From Billgrantia montanilacus (GTDB taxonomy: Bacteria; Pseudomonadota; Gammaproteobacteria; Pseudomonadales; Halomonadaceae), in the NCBI RefSeq assembly GCF_003336675.1, contig NZ_QPII01000014.1, positions 60,183 to 124,182 on the forward strand: DNA of 64,000 nucleotides, given 5' to 3'. The translations under genes were made by a program, and so were the position numbers. Numbering within the stretch: the stretch's first letter is position 1; each line of letters starts with the position of its first letter. The notes beneath the pieces were generated by a model, which had not been told where the DNA came from, searched no databases, and saw nothing but the letters and a program-made list of their open reading frames with translations. Shown one piece after another: positions 8,792 to 19,505 of the stretch.

Positions 8792-9865
8792 ATGACAGAT
8801 GTGAACGCGCCGCATGACAGCTCGGATAGCCGTCATCCCGAACATGCCCCGGCTGACCACCCCAGGGTGTCGCCGCGCAAGGTGGGGGTGGTGGTGGCCA
8901 ATCTCGGCACACCGGATGCCACCGACTACTGGTCGATGCGTCGCTACCTCAATGAGTTCCTCTCCGACAAGCGGGTGGTGGACTACCCGGACTGGAAGTG
9001 GCAGCCACTGCTTCAGCTCATCATTCTGTCGCGACGCCCTTTCAGCTCCGGCGAGGCTTATCGCGGTATCTGGAATACCGAAAAGAACGAAAGTCCGCTC
9101 CTTACCATCACCCGCGATCAGACGCGCAAGCTCGCCGATGGGCTCGAGGCGCTGTATGGCGACCAGGTGGTGGTCGACTTCTGCATGCGTTATGGCAATC
9201 CTTCTACCGACAGCGTGCTGCGGCGGATGCAGGCACAGGGCTGCGATCGCATCCTGTTCTTTCCGCTCTATCCCCAGTACGCCTCGCCGACCACCGCCAC
9301 GGCCAACGACCAGGCGTTTCGTACGCTGATGAAGCTCAAGTGGCAGCCGGCGTTTCGTACCGTGCCGGCCTATTTCGATGAACCGGCGTATCTCGACGCC
9401 CTGGCAGCCTCGGTGGAGGAGGGCTACGCTGCCGCCGAAACGCCGCCGGAGGTACTGGTAGCTTCCTATCACGGCGTGCCGAAGCGCTATCTGATGGAGG
9501 GTGACCCCTACCATTGCCAGTGCCAGAAGACGACGCGACTGCTCAAGGAGCGCCTGGGCTGGCGCGACGAGGCCATCGTCACCGCATTCCAGTCGAAGTT
9601 CGGTCCGGAGGAGTGGGTGGGGCCGGCCACGGTAGAGCATGTGGCCGAACTGGCCCGCCGCGGCCACAAGCATATCGCGGTGGTCTCGCCTGCCTTCTCC
9701 GCCGACTGCGTGGAGACCCTCGAGGAGATCGAGGAGGAGATCAAGGAGAGCTTCCTTGCCGCCGGCGGTGAACGGTTCACCTATATTCCGTGCCTGAACG
9801 ACCGCGATGACCATATCGCCGCGCTGCTTGCGGTCATTCGGCGCGAACTGTCTGGATGGTGCTGA
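8792..9865 (+). CDS. hemH: Ferrochelatase
   Basis: Last step of protoheme synthesis, insertion of Fe2+ into protoporphyrin IX at the inner membrane. Family landmarks: VVVANLGTPDATDYWSMRRY, FFPLYPQYASPTTATA, the catalytic His in ASYHGVPKRY (about residue 232) and the Glu of FSADCVETLEEI. The start is the ATG at 8792 after AGAAGGAAGG; an upstream GTG (8729) would add 21 unconserved residues. The TGTACA-like repeat lies about 80 bp upstream, so light-responsive control is conceivable, since heme precursors are photosensitisers. Confidence 0.95.
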   Translation: MTDVNAPHDSSDSRHPEHAPADHPRVSPRKVGVVVANLGTPDATDYWSMRRYLNEFLSDKRVVDYPDWKWQPLLQLIILSRRPFSSGEAYRGIWNTEKNESPLLTITRDQTRKLADGLEALYGDQVVVDFCMRYGNPSTDSVLRRMQAQGCDRILFFPLYPQYASPTTATANDQAFRTLMKLKWQPAFRTVPAYFDEPAYLDALAASVEEGYAAAETPPEVLVASYHGVPKRYLMEGDPYHCQCQKTTRLLKERLGWRDEAIVTAFQSKFGPEEWVGPATVEHVAELARRGHKHIAVVSPAFSADCVETLEEIEEEIKESFLAAGGERFTYIPCLNDRDDHIAALLAVIRRELSGWC

Positions 9866-9901
9866 GAGCGCCTTTCGTTCGGCAAGTCAGTCAATGAACT
9901 A

Positions 9902-9933
9902 CGAAGAGGGCTGCCGATCGGCAGCCCTCTTCG
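9902..9933. terminator. Bidirectional terminator between hemH and phaG
   Basis: A perfect 32-bp palindrome (centre between 9917 and 9918) sits between two convergent genes. It can fold a 14-bp stem with a 4-nt loop on either transcript; T runs are short. Confidence 0.75.
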
Positions 9934-9956
9934 TTAGTGTCTTGAGTAACAGTGTC

Positions 9957-10391
9957 TCAGCGGCGCATGCGCGAGCGTTTGGCCTTGCGATACTTCCACG
10001 GGTGTTTGGCTCGCGCCGGACGCGCCACACGGCTCTGGCCGACGTCCTCGTCGCGGAATTCAGGAATCGAGCCACGGGTGCCGGTGATGAAGCGTAGGTG
10101 CATGTGCAGCCCGGTCTTGGCCAGCATGTGACCGGTAACCGGTGCGGTGATGAACAGGAACAGGGTGATCAGCAGCTCCTGGACATGGAGTTCGCGCTGG
10201 GTCACGGTGAAGTAGAGCATTGAGGCGATCAGAATGCAGCCGATTCCCAGGGTAGTGCCCTTGGTTGGCCCGTGCAGACGCATGAAGAAGTCCTTGAACT
10301 GCAGCATGCCCAGCGAGCCGGTAAAGGCAAATATTCCACCGGCAACCAGCAGGAAGGCGATCACGCCTTCGGCAATGACATAGAAGGTCAT
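9957..10391 (-). CDS. phaG: Group-2 Mrp antiporter subunit G (PhaG)
   Basis: A 144-residue small membrane subunit with three hydrophobic segments (about 3-28, 43-62, 70-92) and the MrpG signature GSLGMLQFKDFFMRLHGPTKGTTLG. The C-terminus is a long basic cytoplasmic tail (about residues 110-144, ending KYRKAKRSRMRR). Last gene of the minus-strand operon, ending near a bidirectional terminator. In the Mrp family all subunits are needed for the hetero-oligomeric cation/H+ antiporter in the inner membrane. Confidence 0.93.
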   Translation of the reverse strand: MTFYVIAEGVIAFLLVAGGIFAFTGSLGMLQFKDFFMRLHGPTKGTTLGIGCILIASMLYFTVTQRELHVQELLITLFLFITAPVTGHMLAKTGLHMHLRFITGTRGSIPEFRDEDVGQSRVARPARAKHPWKYRKAKRSRMRR

Positions 10392-10401
10392 GGCGTCTTC
10401 C

Positions 10402-10671
10402 TCATTCGATGATATCGCCGCGCAGCAGGTAGCGGCAGATGGCCATGGTACTGACGAAGCCGAGCATGGCGATCAGTATCGCCGCCTCGAAGTAGGTCTT
10501 GGTATTGAGCCAAAGCCCCAGCAGTACGATCAGTGCGATGGAGTTCACGTACAGGGTGTCCAGTGCCAGAAGGCGGTCCGGGATGTCCGGACCGATGGCG
10601 AGCCGATAGATATTCATCGCCATGGCCAGGACGATCAGCGTCAGGCTGATCAGCAGGGCGGTATCTAGCAT
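10402..10671 (-). CDS. phaF: Group-2 Mrp antiporter subunit F (PhaF)
   Basis: An 89-residue protein with three membrane helices. It has the MrpF motif IGPDIPDRLLALDTLYVNSIALIVLLGL. The ATG lies inside the end of phaE (7-bp overlap), so the frame that reads further upstream is not used. It is followed after 10 bp by phaG, whose ribosome binding site (GAGGAAG) spans the end of this gene. Confidence 0.94.
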   Translation of the reverse strand: MLDTALLISLTLIVLAMAMNIYRLAIGPDIPDRLLALDTLYVNSIALIVLLGLWLNTKTYFEAAILIAMLGFVSTMAICRYLLRGDIIE

Positions 10672-11162
10672 TCGAAGATCTCCTTGAGCGGCCGCTCGTA
10701 GCGTTCGCGAATCTCGCGCACCAGTTCCTGCTCCTCGTTCATGTCGAGTACGTGAATCAGCAGGGAGGAGCCGTCCAGGCGGATATTGGTGGATACGGTG
10801 CCTGGCGTCATGGTGACCGTATTGGCCAGCAGCGTGATGACCAGCCGATCCTTGACCTCCAGCGGATATTCGACGAAGCCTGGGTGTGGCTCGCGGCGGG
10901 GCAACAATATCAGCAGGCTGACATGTGCGTTGGCCTTGACGATATCCCACATGACGTAGGTGACGAACCAGGCCAGCTTGAGCGGGTGCTTCACCCGGGG
11001 CAGGGGATCCCAGAAGCCCTGGGTCAGCAGCGGTATCCCCACGGCCAGGAAGGTGCCCAGCAATAGCTGGCCTGGCGAAATGCTGCGCACCATGAGCAGC
11101 CAAACCACCAGCAGGACAAGCGAGAGGGTGGGGGTGGGCAGGTAGCGTCCCATTGCTCTCAT
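10665..11162 (-). CDS. phaE: Group-2 Mrp antiporter subunit E (PhaE)
   Basis: A 165-residue subunit with two N-terminal membrane helices (about 8-28 and 30-48) and a cytoplasmic domain holding the MrpE motif VITLLANTVTMTPGTVSTNI. It overlaps phaD by 4 bases (ATGA) and phaF by 7. Alternative start at the next in-frame ATG (MGRYLPT) is possible and would shorten it by 3 residues. Confidence 0.94.
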   Translation of the reverse strand: MRAMGRYLPTPTLSLVLLVVWLLMVRSISPGQLLLGTFLAVGIPLLTQGFWDPLPRVKHPLKLAWFVTYVMWDIVKANAHVSLLILLPRREPHPGFVEYPLEVKDRLVITLLANTVTMTPGTVSTNIRLDGSSLLIHVLDMNEEQELVREIRERYERPLKEIFEC

Positions 11163-12700
11163 GGCGCTTCTCCGGTGGTCTCTTGAAACTGCACGATCTC
11201 TCGCGCCGGGTCGTCACCCAGCAGCTGGCGAATCGGTTCTTGAGGGTTGGCCAATTGCTCGGCAGCTGCCTGAGTGTATGCGCTCACCGGTCCGCCGAAG
11301 ACAACCAGCAGGGGAGCACTGGCCAGCAGCCATAGCACACCGGCCAGCTGGGCCCGACTCACCTTGCCGGTGGCGACCTCACCCTTGTAGCTGGCCCAGA
11401 AGAAGACCGAGCCTGCCCGGGACATGGCGATCAGGGCGCAAAGACCGGCCAGAAGCAGCAGCGGCCATAGCCAGAGTCGTGCGCTGCCTTCCGCGGCCTG
11501 CATCAGCAGCAGCTTGCCCAGCGCACCGGCAAGCGGTGGCAGCCCGGCCACGGCCACGGCGGCCAGCAGGAACATGCCGCCAAGCAGGTGGCGCTGGTGC
11601 AGGCGTCGGGCTCGAACCAGGCGGGTACCTGCCTTGCCGCGCTGCTGGCCGATCATTTCGGCGATCAGGAACAGGGCGCCACAGATCAGAGTGGTGTGGG
11701 GAAGGTAGTAGAGCAGGGCAGTAGTCGCTTCTGGCGTTCCAAGTGCCGCTCCCGCCAGCAGTGTGCCCACCGAGACGAGTACCAGATAGGCGATCAGGGG
11801 GCGCAGGTCGCGGGCGGCAAGCACGCCAACCGCCGCCAGCACGATGGTAGCCAGGCCCGACCACCACAGCCAGGCGGTGATGCCGCCTGCCGCAGAACTG
11901 TCGACGAAAATCATCGTCTGAACACGCAGAATGGCGTAAAGCCCCACCTTGGTCATGATGGCGAACAGCGCAGCAACCGGTGCTGGTGCCGCCGAGTAGG
12001 TCCGCGGCAGCCAGAAATAGAGCGGCAGCAGCGCCGCCTTGAGGCTGAATACCACCACCAGCAGCAGCGCCCCGGCGGTGACCAGGGCTGACTGGTCGCC
12101 CGTCATGGTAGCAACGCGGCGCGCCATGTCGGCCATGTTCAGGGTGCCTGTGGCGCCATAGAGCACCCCCAGGGCAATGAGGAACAGGGCCGAGCCCGCC
12201 AGGTTCAGGATGACATAGTGGAGCCCGGCACCGACACGTGCCTTGCCGCCACCATGCATCAGCAGCGCGTAGGAGGCGAGCAACAGGATCTCGAAGAAGA
12301 CGAAGAGGTTGAACAGGTCACCGGTGAGGAAGGCGCCATTGAGGCCTACCAGTTGGAGCTGGAAGAGGCCGTGAAAGTTGCTGCCCTTGGCATCGTCACC
12401 GGCGCTGGCGAAAAGAACGCAGCCCAGGGCCAGCACGGCGGTGAGCGTCAACATCAGGGCCGAGAGCCGGTCGAGCATCAGCACGATGCCAAAGGGTGCC
12501 TGCCAATTACCCAGGCCGTAGAAGCTCAGCTCGCCGCTGGCGGCACGGTCCAGCAGCAGCAGGCTGATGAAAACCAGGGCGGCGGTGAGCGACACGCTGA
12601 CGCGGCGATGGGTGGTAAAGCTGGCCTTGCCCATCAGCAGAAGTGTCAGGGCGCCCACCATCGGCAGCAGGATGGGCAGGATAATGAGATGCTGGTTCAT
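11159..12700 (-). CDS. phaD: Group-2 Mrp antiporter subunit D (PhaD)
   Basis: A 513-residue relative of complex I NuoL/M/N with about 14 membrane segments. The proton-path region is recognisable (GALLLVVVFSLKAALLPLYFWLPRTYSAAPAPVAALFAIMTKVGLYAILR, read in parts, about residues 210-260). It forms an ion-translocating module with PhaA. Overlaps phaC and phaE by 4 bases each, indicating tight translational coupling. Confidence 0.95.
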   Translation of the reverse strand: MNQHLIILPILLPMVGALTLLLMGKASFTTHRRVSVSLTAALVFISLLLLDRAASGELSFYGLGNWQAPFGIVLMLDRLSALMLTLTAVLALGCVLFASAGDDAKGSNFHGLFQLQLVGLNGAFLTGDLFNLFVFFEILLLASYALLMHGGGKARVGAGLHYVILNLAGSALFLIALGVLYGATGTLNMADMARRVATMTGDQSALVTAGALLLVVVFSLKAALLPLYFWLPRTYSAAPAPVAALFAIMTKVGLYAILRVQTMIFVDSSAAGGITAWLWWSGLATIVLAAVGVLAARDLRPLIAYLVLVSVGTLLAGAALGTPEATTALLYYLPHTTLICGALFLIAEMIGQQRGKAGTRLVRARRLHQRHLLGGMFLLAAVAVAGLPPLAGALGKLLLMQAAEGSARLWLWPLLLLAGLCALIAMSRAGSVFFWASYKGEVATGKVSRAQLAGVLWLLASAPLLVVFGGPVSAYTQAAAEQLANPQEPIRQLLGDDPAREIVQFQETTGEAP

Positions 12701-13041
12701 CGACTCACGTCTCCCTCTTCGCCCTGCTGGCCATCCACATGGTCGCTACCCAGTTCACTGCGGGCGCGAATGGCCAGGATCACCACGAAGGCGGTCATGG
12801 CAAAGCCGATGACGATGGCGGTCAGCACCAGGGCCTGGGGCAGGGGGTCGGTGGGCGAGATCGACTCTCCGATGACGGCTGCCGCATGGGTGTTGAGGCC
12901 GCCGGTGGAAAACAGGAAGAGGTTGACGGCGTAGCCGAGCAGGGCCAGGCCGACGATGACCGGAAAGGTCCGGCCGCGCAGCAGCAGGTAAAGGCCGCTG
13001 GCGGAGAGTACGCCGACCACCAGCGAGAACAGGGCTTCCAT
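12697..13041 (-). CDS. phaC: Group-2 Mrp antiporter subunit C (PhaC, NuoK-like)
   Basis: A 114-residue NuoK-related subunit with three membrane helices. The family motif GLALLGYAVNLFLFSTGG and SPTDPLPQALVLTAIVIGFAMTAF are clear. It starts one base into the phaAB stop (TGATG) and overlaps phaD by 4. The name here is the antiporter PhaC, not PHA synthase. Confidence 0.95.
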   Translation of the reverse strand: MEALFSLVVGVLSASGLYLLLRGRTFPVIVGLALLGYAVNLFLFSTGGLNTHAAAVIGESISPTDPLPQALVLTAIVIGFAMTAFVVILAIRARSELGSDHVDGQQGEEGDVSR

Positions 13042-15851
13042 CAGCGTTCCTCCAGCGTTGGGCGGTTCACGGTGGTGACGCGGCCCAGGTTGACCAGGAT
13101 CATCAGGGTGGCGCCGACCACTGCCAGATAGACTCCCAGATCGAAGAGCATGGCCGTAGCCAGCTCGATCTCGCCGATCAGCGGAATATGGAAATGGCCG
13201 AACGCCGAAGTCAGGAAGGGGTAGCCGAATAGCCAGCTACCAAGTCCCGTGGCCGTGGCGATGGCAAGACCGGATACCGCCACTACCGGATAGGAGATCG
13301 GCAGGCGCTGCCGGGTCCAGTCATGACCGCGGGCCAAGTATTGCAGGATCAGGGCCACGGCCGTGACCAGCCCGGCGATGAAGCCACCGCCAGGCTGGTT
13401 GTGACCGCGCAGGAAGATGTAGACCGACACCAGCAATGCCAGCGGTAGCAGAATCTGCGCCACCACCGCCAGAATCATCGGATACCGATGCTTCGACCAG
13501 CGTATGCCCTCCAGGTTGCCCGACGGCATGAACAGGCGCATGCGGTTGAGCAGCTTGAAGGTGGCAAGGCCTGCCAGGGTCAGTACGGTGATCTCACCCA
13601 GGGTATCGAAGCCGCGGAAATCCACCAGGATCACGTTGACCACGTTGGTGCCGCCACCGCCAGGCAGGCTTTCCCGGAGGAAGTAGTCGGCGATGGTCAG
13701 TGTTTCACGGGTCAGCAGGGCGTAGGTGAGCATCGCCACCACCACACCCAGGGAGGCGGCCAGGATCAGGTCGCGCAGGATTCGCCGTCCCGAGACCAGC
13801 AGGGGCGGGCGCTGGGGAAGGAAGAACAGCGCCAGGATCATCAGGATCATCGAGGCGACTTCCACCGATAGCTGGGTGAGCGCCAGGTCTGGGGCAGAAA
13901 ACCGCACGAAAGTGAGCGAGACGGCGAGACCCACCACCGACAGCATCAGCAGCGATACCAGCCGCCAGCGATGGCTCAGGGCGCTGCCGATGGCGCCGAA
14001 GATGATCAGCCCCGCTCCCAGGATCATCATGCCGTCCAGCGGCTGCTGACCCAGCTCGCCGGTGAGGGAGTCGAGCTGGGTCAGGCCGATACCGGTCATG
14101 ATCAGGGCACAGAGAATCAGCAGTGCCTGATAACGCTGCAGCGAGCCGTTTTCCAGGCGCAGGGTCAGCCATAGCGTGATCTTGATTGCCCGCTGCATGG
14201 CCGCCTCGAAGACCAGCCCGGCGTCACGGGACGGAAAAAGTGCTGCGATGCCGGCGAAGTAACGCTGATGACGAAGCACCAGGATGCCTCCCGCCACCGC
14301 CGCCAGGCTCATCAGTAGGGGGGCGTTGATGCCATGCCACAGCGCCAGGGTAAATAGCGGTGTGGTTTCGCCCTGTACCGCCAGGCTGGCTGCATTGACC
14401 AGCGGGGCGGCCAGCGTCATCGGGAAGAGACCTACCAGCAGGCTCATCGCTGCCAGGAAGAGTCCCGGGGCCAGCATGCCGCGCGACGGGTCGTGGACTT
14501 TCATCGGCGGCTGGGCCTTCTGCTCACGGGTGAGCTTGGGCTCGGCGAAGAAGAGGCTATAGATGAGTCGTAGCGAATAGGCGACCGAGAGCATGGCAGC
14601 CACCACCACCAGCAGTGGGATAACCACGCTGAGTGCGCCCAGCAGGTTATTGATGAGGCTCTGTTCGAACAGCATCTCCTTGGAGAGGAAGCCGTTGAAC
14701 GGAGGAAAACCGGCCATGGCGGACCCGGCGAGGATCGTCATGGTGCCGGTGAGCGGCATCATCGACCATAATGCCCCGAGGCGGTCGATATCCCGGGTGC
14801 CTGTCTCATGATCGATGATGCCCACCATCATGAACAGTGCCGCCTTGAAGGTAGCGTGGTTGAGGATATGAAAGACCGCAGCGACGATGGCCAGCGGACT
14901 GCCCAGCCCCAGCAACAGGGTGATAAGACCCAGGTGGCTGACAGTAGAAAAGGCCAGGATGCCCTTGAGATCGCGCTCGAGCAGGGCGAACCAGGCGGCA
15001 TAGAGCATGGTGGCAAGGCCCACCAGCGACAGTGCCACGGCCCACAGCGCCGTATCGCCCAGCGCCGGATTGAGCCGCGCCATGAGGAAGACACCGGCCT
15101 TGACCATGGTCGCCGAATGGAGGAAGGCCGACACCGGTGTGGGGGCGGCCATGGCATGCGGCAGCCAGAAGTGGAACGGAAACTGGGCCGACTTGGTAAA
15201 GGCGCCAAACAGAACCAGCACCAGAATCACCGGATAGTGGGCCGAGGCGCGTATCGTGTCGCCGGCAGCCAGCACATCGCCCATGGCAAAGCTGCCGGCA
15301 GCCTGGCCGATCAGCAGGATGCCGGCCAGCAGGGCAAGCCCCCCGGCACCGGTGACCGTGAGCGCCATGCGTGCGCCGCGTCGGGCGTCGCTACGATGGC
15401 CCCAGAAGCCGATCAGCAGGAATGACGAGATGCTGGTCAGTTCCCAGAACAGCCACAGGAGCAGCAGGTTGTCGGCCATGGCAATACCCAGCATGGCCGT
15501 CATGAACAGCATCATGTAGGAGAGGAAGCGGCCATCGTCTTCGGCGGCACTCAGGTAATGCCCGGCATAGAGCAGGATCAGACTACCGATACCCAGGATC
15601 AGCAGAGCGAACAGCAGCGTAAGGCCGTCGATTCGCAGGGCCAGGTCGAGTCCCAGCAAGGGCATCCAGGGTATCTGTAGGCTGACCACGTTGCCGTCGA
15701 GTACGGCAGGCGCATGCATCAGCACCAGGCTCAGCGCCAGCAGGGGGGCGATCAGGGTGGCTGCAACACAAGCCTTGCGGCCATAGCGAGACGTCATTAA
15801 CGGCACCAGCGTGCCAATAATGGTGAGAAGAGGAATCCACAGCAATGACAT
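13041..15851 (-). CDS. phaAB: Group-2 Mrp antiporter subunit A/B fusion (PhaAB)
   Basis: A 936-residue polytopic protein. Residues about 1-500 are the NuoL-like antiporter core ([58 protein letters not shown]); the middle is the MrpA C-terminal part ([16 protein letters not shown]); the last 140 residues are a complete MrpB domain ([17 protein letters not shown]). Fusion of A and B defines group-2 Mrp/Pha systems, first known as the K+/H+ exchanger of Sinorhizobium. Start at ATG 15851 (GGATGA upstream); ATG 15866 would add MDEPP. Heads the operon AB-C-D-E-F-G. Confidence 0.93.
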   Translation of the reverse strand: MSLLWIPLLTIIGTLVPLMTSRYGRKACVAATLIAPLLALSLVLMHAPAVLDGNVVSLQIPWMPLLGLDLALRIDGLTLLFALLILGIGSLILLYAGHYLSAAEDDGRFLSYMMLFMTAMLGIAMADNLLLLWLFWELTSISSFLLIGFWGHRSDARRGARMALTVTGAGGLALLAGILLIGQAAGSFAMGDVLAAGDTIRASAHYPVILVLVLFGAFTKSAQFPFHFWLPHAMAAPTPVSAFLHSATMVKAGVFLMARLNPALGDTALWAVALSLVGLATMLYAAWFALLERDLKGILAFSTVSHLGLITLLLGLGSPLAIVAAVFHILNHATFKAALFMMVGIIDHETGTRDIDRLGALWSMMPLTGTMTILAGSAMAGFPPFNGFLSKEMLFEQSLINNLLGALSVVIPLLVVVAAMLSVAYSLRLIYSLFFAEPKLTREQKAQPPMKVHDPSRGMLAPGLFLAAMSLLVGLFPMTLAAPLVNAASLAVQGETTPLFTLALWHGINAPLLMSLAAVAGGILVLRHQRYFAGIAALFPSRDAGLVFEAAMQRAIKITLWLTLRLENGSLQRYQALLILCALIMTGIGLTQLDSLTGELGQQPLDGMMILGAGLIIFGAIGSALSHRWRLVSLLMLSVVGLAVSLTFVRFSAPDLALTQLSVEVASMILMILALFFLPQRPPLLVSGRRILRDLILAASLGVVVAMLTYALLTRETLTIADYFLRESLPGGGGTNVVNVILVDFRGFDTLGEITVLTLAGLATFKLLNRMRLFMPSGNLEGIRWSKHRYPMILAVVAQILLPLALLVSVYIFLRGHNQPGGGFIAGLVTAVALILQYLARGHDWTRQRLPISYPVVAVSGLAIATATGLGSWLFGYPFLTSAFGHFHIPLIGEIELATAMLFDLGVYLAVVGATLMILVNLGRVTTVNRPTLEER

Positions 15852-16348
15852 TGGTGGTTCATCCATTCTGGCGGCGGATCGGTGACATTGCGCCACGTTA
15901 TGGGATAGTGAGGCGTGGTCTGGAATGTGCCGGTTACCACGTGGCTCATCGGAGCGATCAAGGATCGCTTGGCTGGCGCATTGGTGGCGACGAATGAAGA
16001 AACGGAGGGAAATCGCTATACTACCAAGCCGTTTCGTCGAGCGGTCTATGCCGATTGCTGCCAGCTGCGGCGCAGAGTTTAAAGCTTTTGCGGTGCAATA
16101 AACAGCCTGAGAAGGTCGTATGGGGCTTATCCATTGGGCGTAATTTCTCGCTCGACGATGACGGAGAAACACCTGGAGTGCGGTGTTCATTTGCAGGTTC
16201 GATGAGCGCTTGTCAAAGTGGCAGTGGTGCGCCATGCCGCTCTCGTGCATGACGGAACAGATCGCCTGCCGCCTAACGAGACAGGCTTCGACAAGGAAGT
16301 AACGATGCCGGTACCCCCTGACGGAAGAACGACTATGAAGAGAGCTGC
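15852..16348. other. Shared intergenic region between two divergent Mrp operons
   Basis: About 500 bp with no convincing gene. The minus frame stays open up to 16250, but the predicted peptide does not resemble MrpA N-termini. A TATACT (16017-16022) and an AAAGCTTT palindrome (16080-16087) stand out, but I find no well-spaced -35 for either direction. It must hold the promoters of both antiporter operons. Confidence 0.6.
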
Positions 16349-18682
16349 ATGATGCAACTAGCCGTGCTATCGGGATTCGTACTGGCCGCTTTCGCCCCGC
16401 TGCTGCATCGCTGGTTCGGGGCGGGTACCAGCTTCGTGCTGGCCGCCTTCCCGGCCGCCCTGGCTCTGGGATTCCTGAGTCTCATGCCCGCGGTGATGGA
16501 CGGTGAGGTGGTGACGTATGCCGTGGAGTGGGTGCCTTCGCTGGGCATGAGCCTGACCTTCGTCATTGATGGCCTTTCGCTGCTGTTTGCGCTGCTGATC
16601 ACGGTTATCGGTACCTTCGTGCTGATCTATGCCGGCGGCTATCTCAAGGGCCATCCCGACCTGGTGCGTTTCCATATCGTCCTCGTCGCCTTCATGGTAT
16701 CGATGCTCGGCCTGGTGCTGGCCGATGGCCTGATCACGCTCTTCGTCTTCTGGGAGCTGACCAGCATCACCTCCTATCTGCTGATCGGCTTCAATCATGC
16801 CGACCTGGAGGCGCGCAAGTCGGCTCGTCAGGGGTTGTTCGTCACCGTTGGCGGTGGGCTGGCGTTGATGGCAGGCCTCGTGATGCTTGGTACAGCCGGT
16901 GGCAGCTGGTCGCTCGCCGAGCTGGGCACCATGGGGGATGTGCTGCGTGAGCACGACCTCTATGCCCCACTGCTGATCTGCCTGCTGCTTGGCGCTTTCA
17001 CCAAGTCGGCCCAGTTTCCGTTCCACTTCTGGCTTCCCAACGCCATGGCGGCACCCACCCCGGTGTCGGCCTATCTGCACTCGGCGACCATGGTCAAGGC
17101 CGGTATCTATCTCATGGCGCGACTCCAGCCGAGCCTGGGCGGCACTGAAATGTGGATCGGTATCCTCTCGGTGGTGGGGGCATTTACCATGTTCACCGGT
17201 GCCTTCCTGGCCATTCGCCACACCAATATCAAGAAGCTGCTGGCTTACTCCACGATCATGGCACTGGGCACCCTGACCATGCTGCTGGGTATCGGCACCG
17301 AGGGGGCGCTGATTGCCTTCGTCACCTTCCTGCTGGCCCACTCCCTCTACAAGGGCGCATTGTTCATGGTGGCGGGGATTCTCGATCATGAGACCGGTAC
17401 CAAGGACGTGACCGCCATGGGGGGACTGCGCTCGTTGATGCCGGTGACGGCTCTGGTGGCCATGCTCGCCGCCCTGTCGCTGGCCGGCATACCACCGCTG
17501 TTCGGCTTCATTGCCAAGGAGCTGATGTTCGAGTCGGTTCTCGAGGCGGGAGCCTTTCGCTGGCTGATCCTGCTGCTGGCCTTTTCGGCGGCTTTTCTGA
17601 CCATTGGCGTGGCTGCCATCGTGGCGTTGAGGCCCTTCTTCGGCGAGCGGCGCGCTACCCCGCGTGTGGCTCACGAGGCACCGGTCTCGATGCTTCTCGG
17701 CCCTGCCGTGCTGGCGGTGCTCTCTCTGCTGCTAGGACTCGTCCCGGTCCTTGCCAGCATGGGATTGCTGACGGCGGCCGCCTCGGCGGTGATGGGCGAG
17801 CCAGTCACCGTCTCGTTGTCGCTGTGGCACGGCGTGAACCTGCCTCTGATCCTGTCGCTGGTCAGCCTGGCGCTGGGCTATGTGCTGTTCCGTCAATGGG
17901 ATCGGGTGCGTGCGCGCCTGGCGAGGCTCGATCCCCTGATTGCGCGAGGTCCCGAGTCGGGGTACGACGCCTTTATGCACTGGATCACCGTCGTCTCCGA
18001 CTGGCAGACCCGCATCCTGCAGAATGGCTATATGCGAAACTACCTGATGGTGATGGTGCTGACCCTGATCGCGCTGATCGGTAATTCCCTGTTGCTTCGC
18101 CACTCCCCGGAAATCGCCTTCCATCTCGACGTTCGCTTCCATGAAGTGGTCGTGGTGTCGCTGATGGTGATGGGGGCGTTGTTCGCCGCCATCACCCGGT
18201 CACGGCTAAGCGCGGTGGTCTCGGTAGGTATCATGGGCTTCTCCATTGCCCTGACCTTCATTCTGTTCAGCGCTCCTGACCTGGGCATCACCCAACTGCT
18301 GGTGGAAACCCTGACCGTGATCCTGCTGGTGCTGGTGCTCTTCCGGTTGCCCCGCTTCGCCACCCTGTCGACTCCCCTTGAACGGGTGCGCGACTTCCTG
18401 GTGGCGGGGTGTGTCGGTGTGCTGATCACACTACTGGTGTTGACAGCCTGGGGGATCGACCAATTCGTGCCCATTTCGGGCTACATGATAGAGAACAGCG
18501 TGACGCTGGCTCATGGACGCAACATCGTCAACGTGATCCTGGTGGACTATCGGGCGCTGGATACCTTGGGCGAGATATTCGTGTTGGCACTGGCGGCGAT
18601 CGGTGTCATCGCCATGCTCAAGCTGCGTGCGACGGAAAAGTCCAAGCCGGCGTCCAAGGAGAAGGAATCCACCGATGGTTAA
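16349..18682 (+). CDS. mrpA: Group-1 Mrp antiporter subunit A
   Basis: A 777-residue polytopic subunit. The NuoL-like core holds [22 protein letters not shown] (about residue 130), [21 protein letters not shown] (about 212) and [16 protein letters not shown]. The C-terminal part includes [21 protein letters not shown] and [18 protein letters not shown]. Unlike the divergent PhaAB it ends without an MrpB domain, which is encoded by the next gene, as in group-1 systems of Bacillus (Na+/H+ exchange, alkali and salt resistance). It overlaps mrpB by 8 bases. Confidence 0.95.
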   Translation: MMQLAVLSGFVLAAFAPLLHRWFGAGTSFVLAAFPAALALGFLSLMPAVMDGEVVTYAVEWVPSLGMSLTFVIDGLSLLFALLITVIGTFVLIYAGGYLKGHPDLVRFHIVLVAFMVSMLGLVLADGLITLFVFWELTSITSYLLIGFNHADLEARKSARQGLFVTVGGGLALMAGLVMLGTAGGSWSLAELGTMGDVLREHDLYAPLLICLLLGAFTKSAQFPFHFWLPNAMAAPTPVSAYLHSATMVKAGIYLMARLQPSLGGTEMWIGILSVVGAFTMFTGAFLAIRHTNIKKLLAYSTIMALGTLTMLLGIGTEGALIAFVTFLLAHSLYKGALFMVAGILDHETGTKDVTAMGGLRSLMPVTALVAMLAALSLAGIPPLFGFIAKELMFESVLEAGAFRWLILLLAFSAAFLTIGVAAIVALRPFFGERRATPRVAHEAPVSMLLGPAVLAVLSLLLGLVPVLASMGLLTAAASAVMGEPVTVSLSLWHGVNLPLILSLVSLALGYVLFRQWDRVRARLARLDPLIARGPESGYDAFMHWITVVSDWQTRILQNGYMRNYLMVMVLTLIALIGNSLLLRHSPEIAFHLDVRFHEVVVVSLMVMGALFAAITRSRLSAVVSVGIMGFSIALTFILFSAPDLGITQLLVETLTVILLVLVLFRLPRFATLSTPLERVRDFLVAGCVGVLITLLVLTAWGIDQFVPISGYMIENSVTLAHGRNIVNVILVDYRALDTLGEIFVLALAAIGVIAMLKLRATEKSKPASKEKESTDG

Positions 18683-19106
18683 GTCCGGTACCTTGATACT
18701 GCATACCGCCGCTCGGATTCTTATGCCGCTGCAGCTGCTGTTTTCGGTGTTCCTGCTGCTGCGGGGGCATGACGAGCCGGGCGGGGGCTTCATCGCCGGG
18801 CTGGTGGCCGCCGGCGCCTTCACGCTCTACCTGTTCGCCTTCGGAGTCAGCGCCACCCGGGAAGTGCTGCGCATGGTCGACCCCCGTGACCTGATCGGGA
18901 TTGGCCTGTTACTGGGCATGATCTCGGTGTTTCCCGCCTGGTTCATGGATCAGCCGTTTCTGACGGCCCAGTGGTGGGAGATCCCCGGTATCGATTTCAA
19001 GGCCTCGACTCCGCTGATTTTCGACGTCGGGGTCTACCTGGCGGTGCTGGGGTCGGTGCTGGCCATGGTGATGACGCTGATGGAGGTGGACAAGGATGAG
19101 CCCTGA
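18675..19106 (+). CDS. mrpB: Group-1 Mrp antiporter subunit B
   Basis: A 143-residue, four-helix subunit with the signature [20 protein letters not shown] near the N-terminus and [21 protein letters not shown] near the C-terminus. Start chosen at ATG 18675, which has GGAGAAGG upstream and overlaps the mrpA stop; the frame is open further upstream but that part antiparallels mrpA coding sequence. Confidence 0.95.
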   Translation: MVKSGTLILHTAARILMPLQLLFSVFLLLRGHDEPGGGFIAGLVAAGAFTLYLFAFGVSATREVLRMVDPRDLIGIGLLLGMISVFPAWFMDQPFLTAQWWEIPGIDFKASTPLIFDVGVYLAVLGSVLAMVMTLMEVDKDEP

Positions 19107-19157
19107 TCGAACCGGTGTTTCCGCCGTCGCCCCGTCAACTCGTGCTGGAGGTTCGTT

Positions 19158-19505
19158 ATGGAGCCGGTGATGGCCGTGGCCATAGGCCTGCTGTATGCAG
19201 CAGCAATCTTTCTTATGCTGCGTCGCTCGATCGTCAAGCTGGTGATCGGACTGATGCTGCTCTCCAATGCCGCCAACCTGTTGATCTTCACCTCCGCGGG
19301 CATGACCCGTGGGGCGCCGCCTCTGATCCCCGAAGGGCTTGCGGCACCCCTTGGCCCGGTGGCAGATCCCTTGCCCCAGGCGGTGGTGCTCACCGCTATC
19401 GTGATCGCCTTCGGCGTGCTGGCCTTTGCCGTGGTGTTGATCCGTCGTGCCTACGAAATCGTCAAGGCCGATGACCTGGACAAGATGAAGGAAACCGATA
19501 CGTGA
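19158..19505 (+). CDS. mrpC: Group-1 Mrp antiporter subunit C (NuoK-like)
   Basis: A 115-residue, three-helix NuoK relative ([44 protein letters not shown]). It is preceded by a TGGAGG ribosome binding site and separated from mrpB by 51 bp, the longest gap at the start of this operon. It overlaps mrpD by 4 bases. Confidence 0.95.
   Translation: MEPVMAVAIGLLYAAAIFLMLRRSIVKLVIGLMLLSNAANLLIFTSAGMTRGAPPLIPEGLAAPLGPVADPLPQAVVLTAIVIAFGVLAFAVVLIRRAYEIVKADDLDKMKETDT

Noticed and set aside
10672..11217. Upstream extension of the PhaF frame
   Set aside because: It runs through phaE in another frame; PhaF begins at ATG 10671 as in other Mrp operons.
15852..16250. 133-codon extension of the PhaAB frame on the minus strand
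   Set aside because: The peptide has no hydrophobic helices or MrpA similarity, and the first MrpA-like residue is at the ATG at 15851; open only by chance.
16367..17674. 435-codon open frame antisense to mrpA
   Set aside because: His/Gln/Arg-rich product typical of reverse-strand shadows of membrane proteins.
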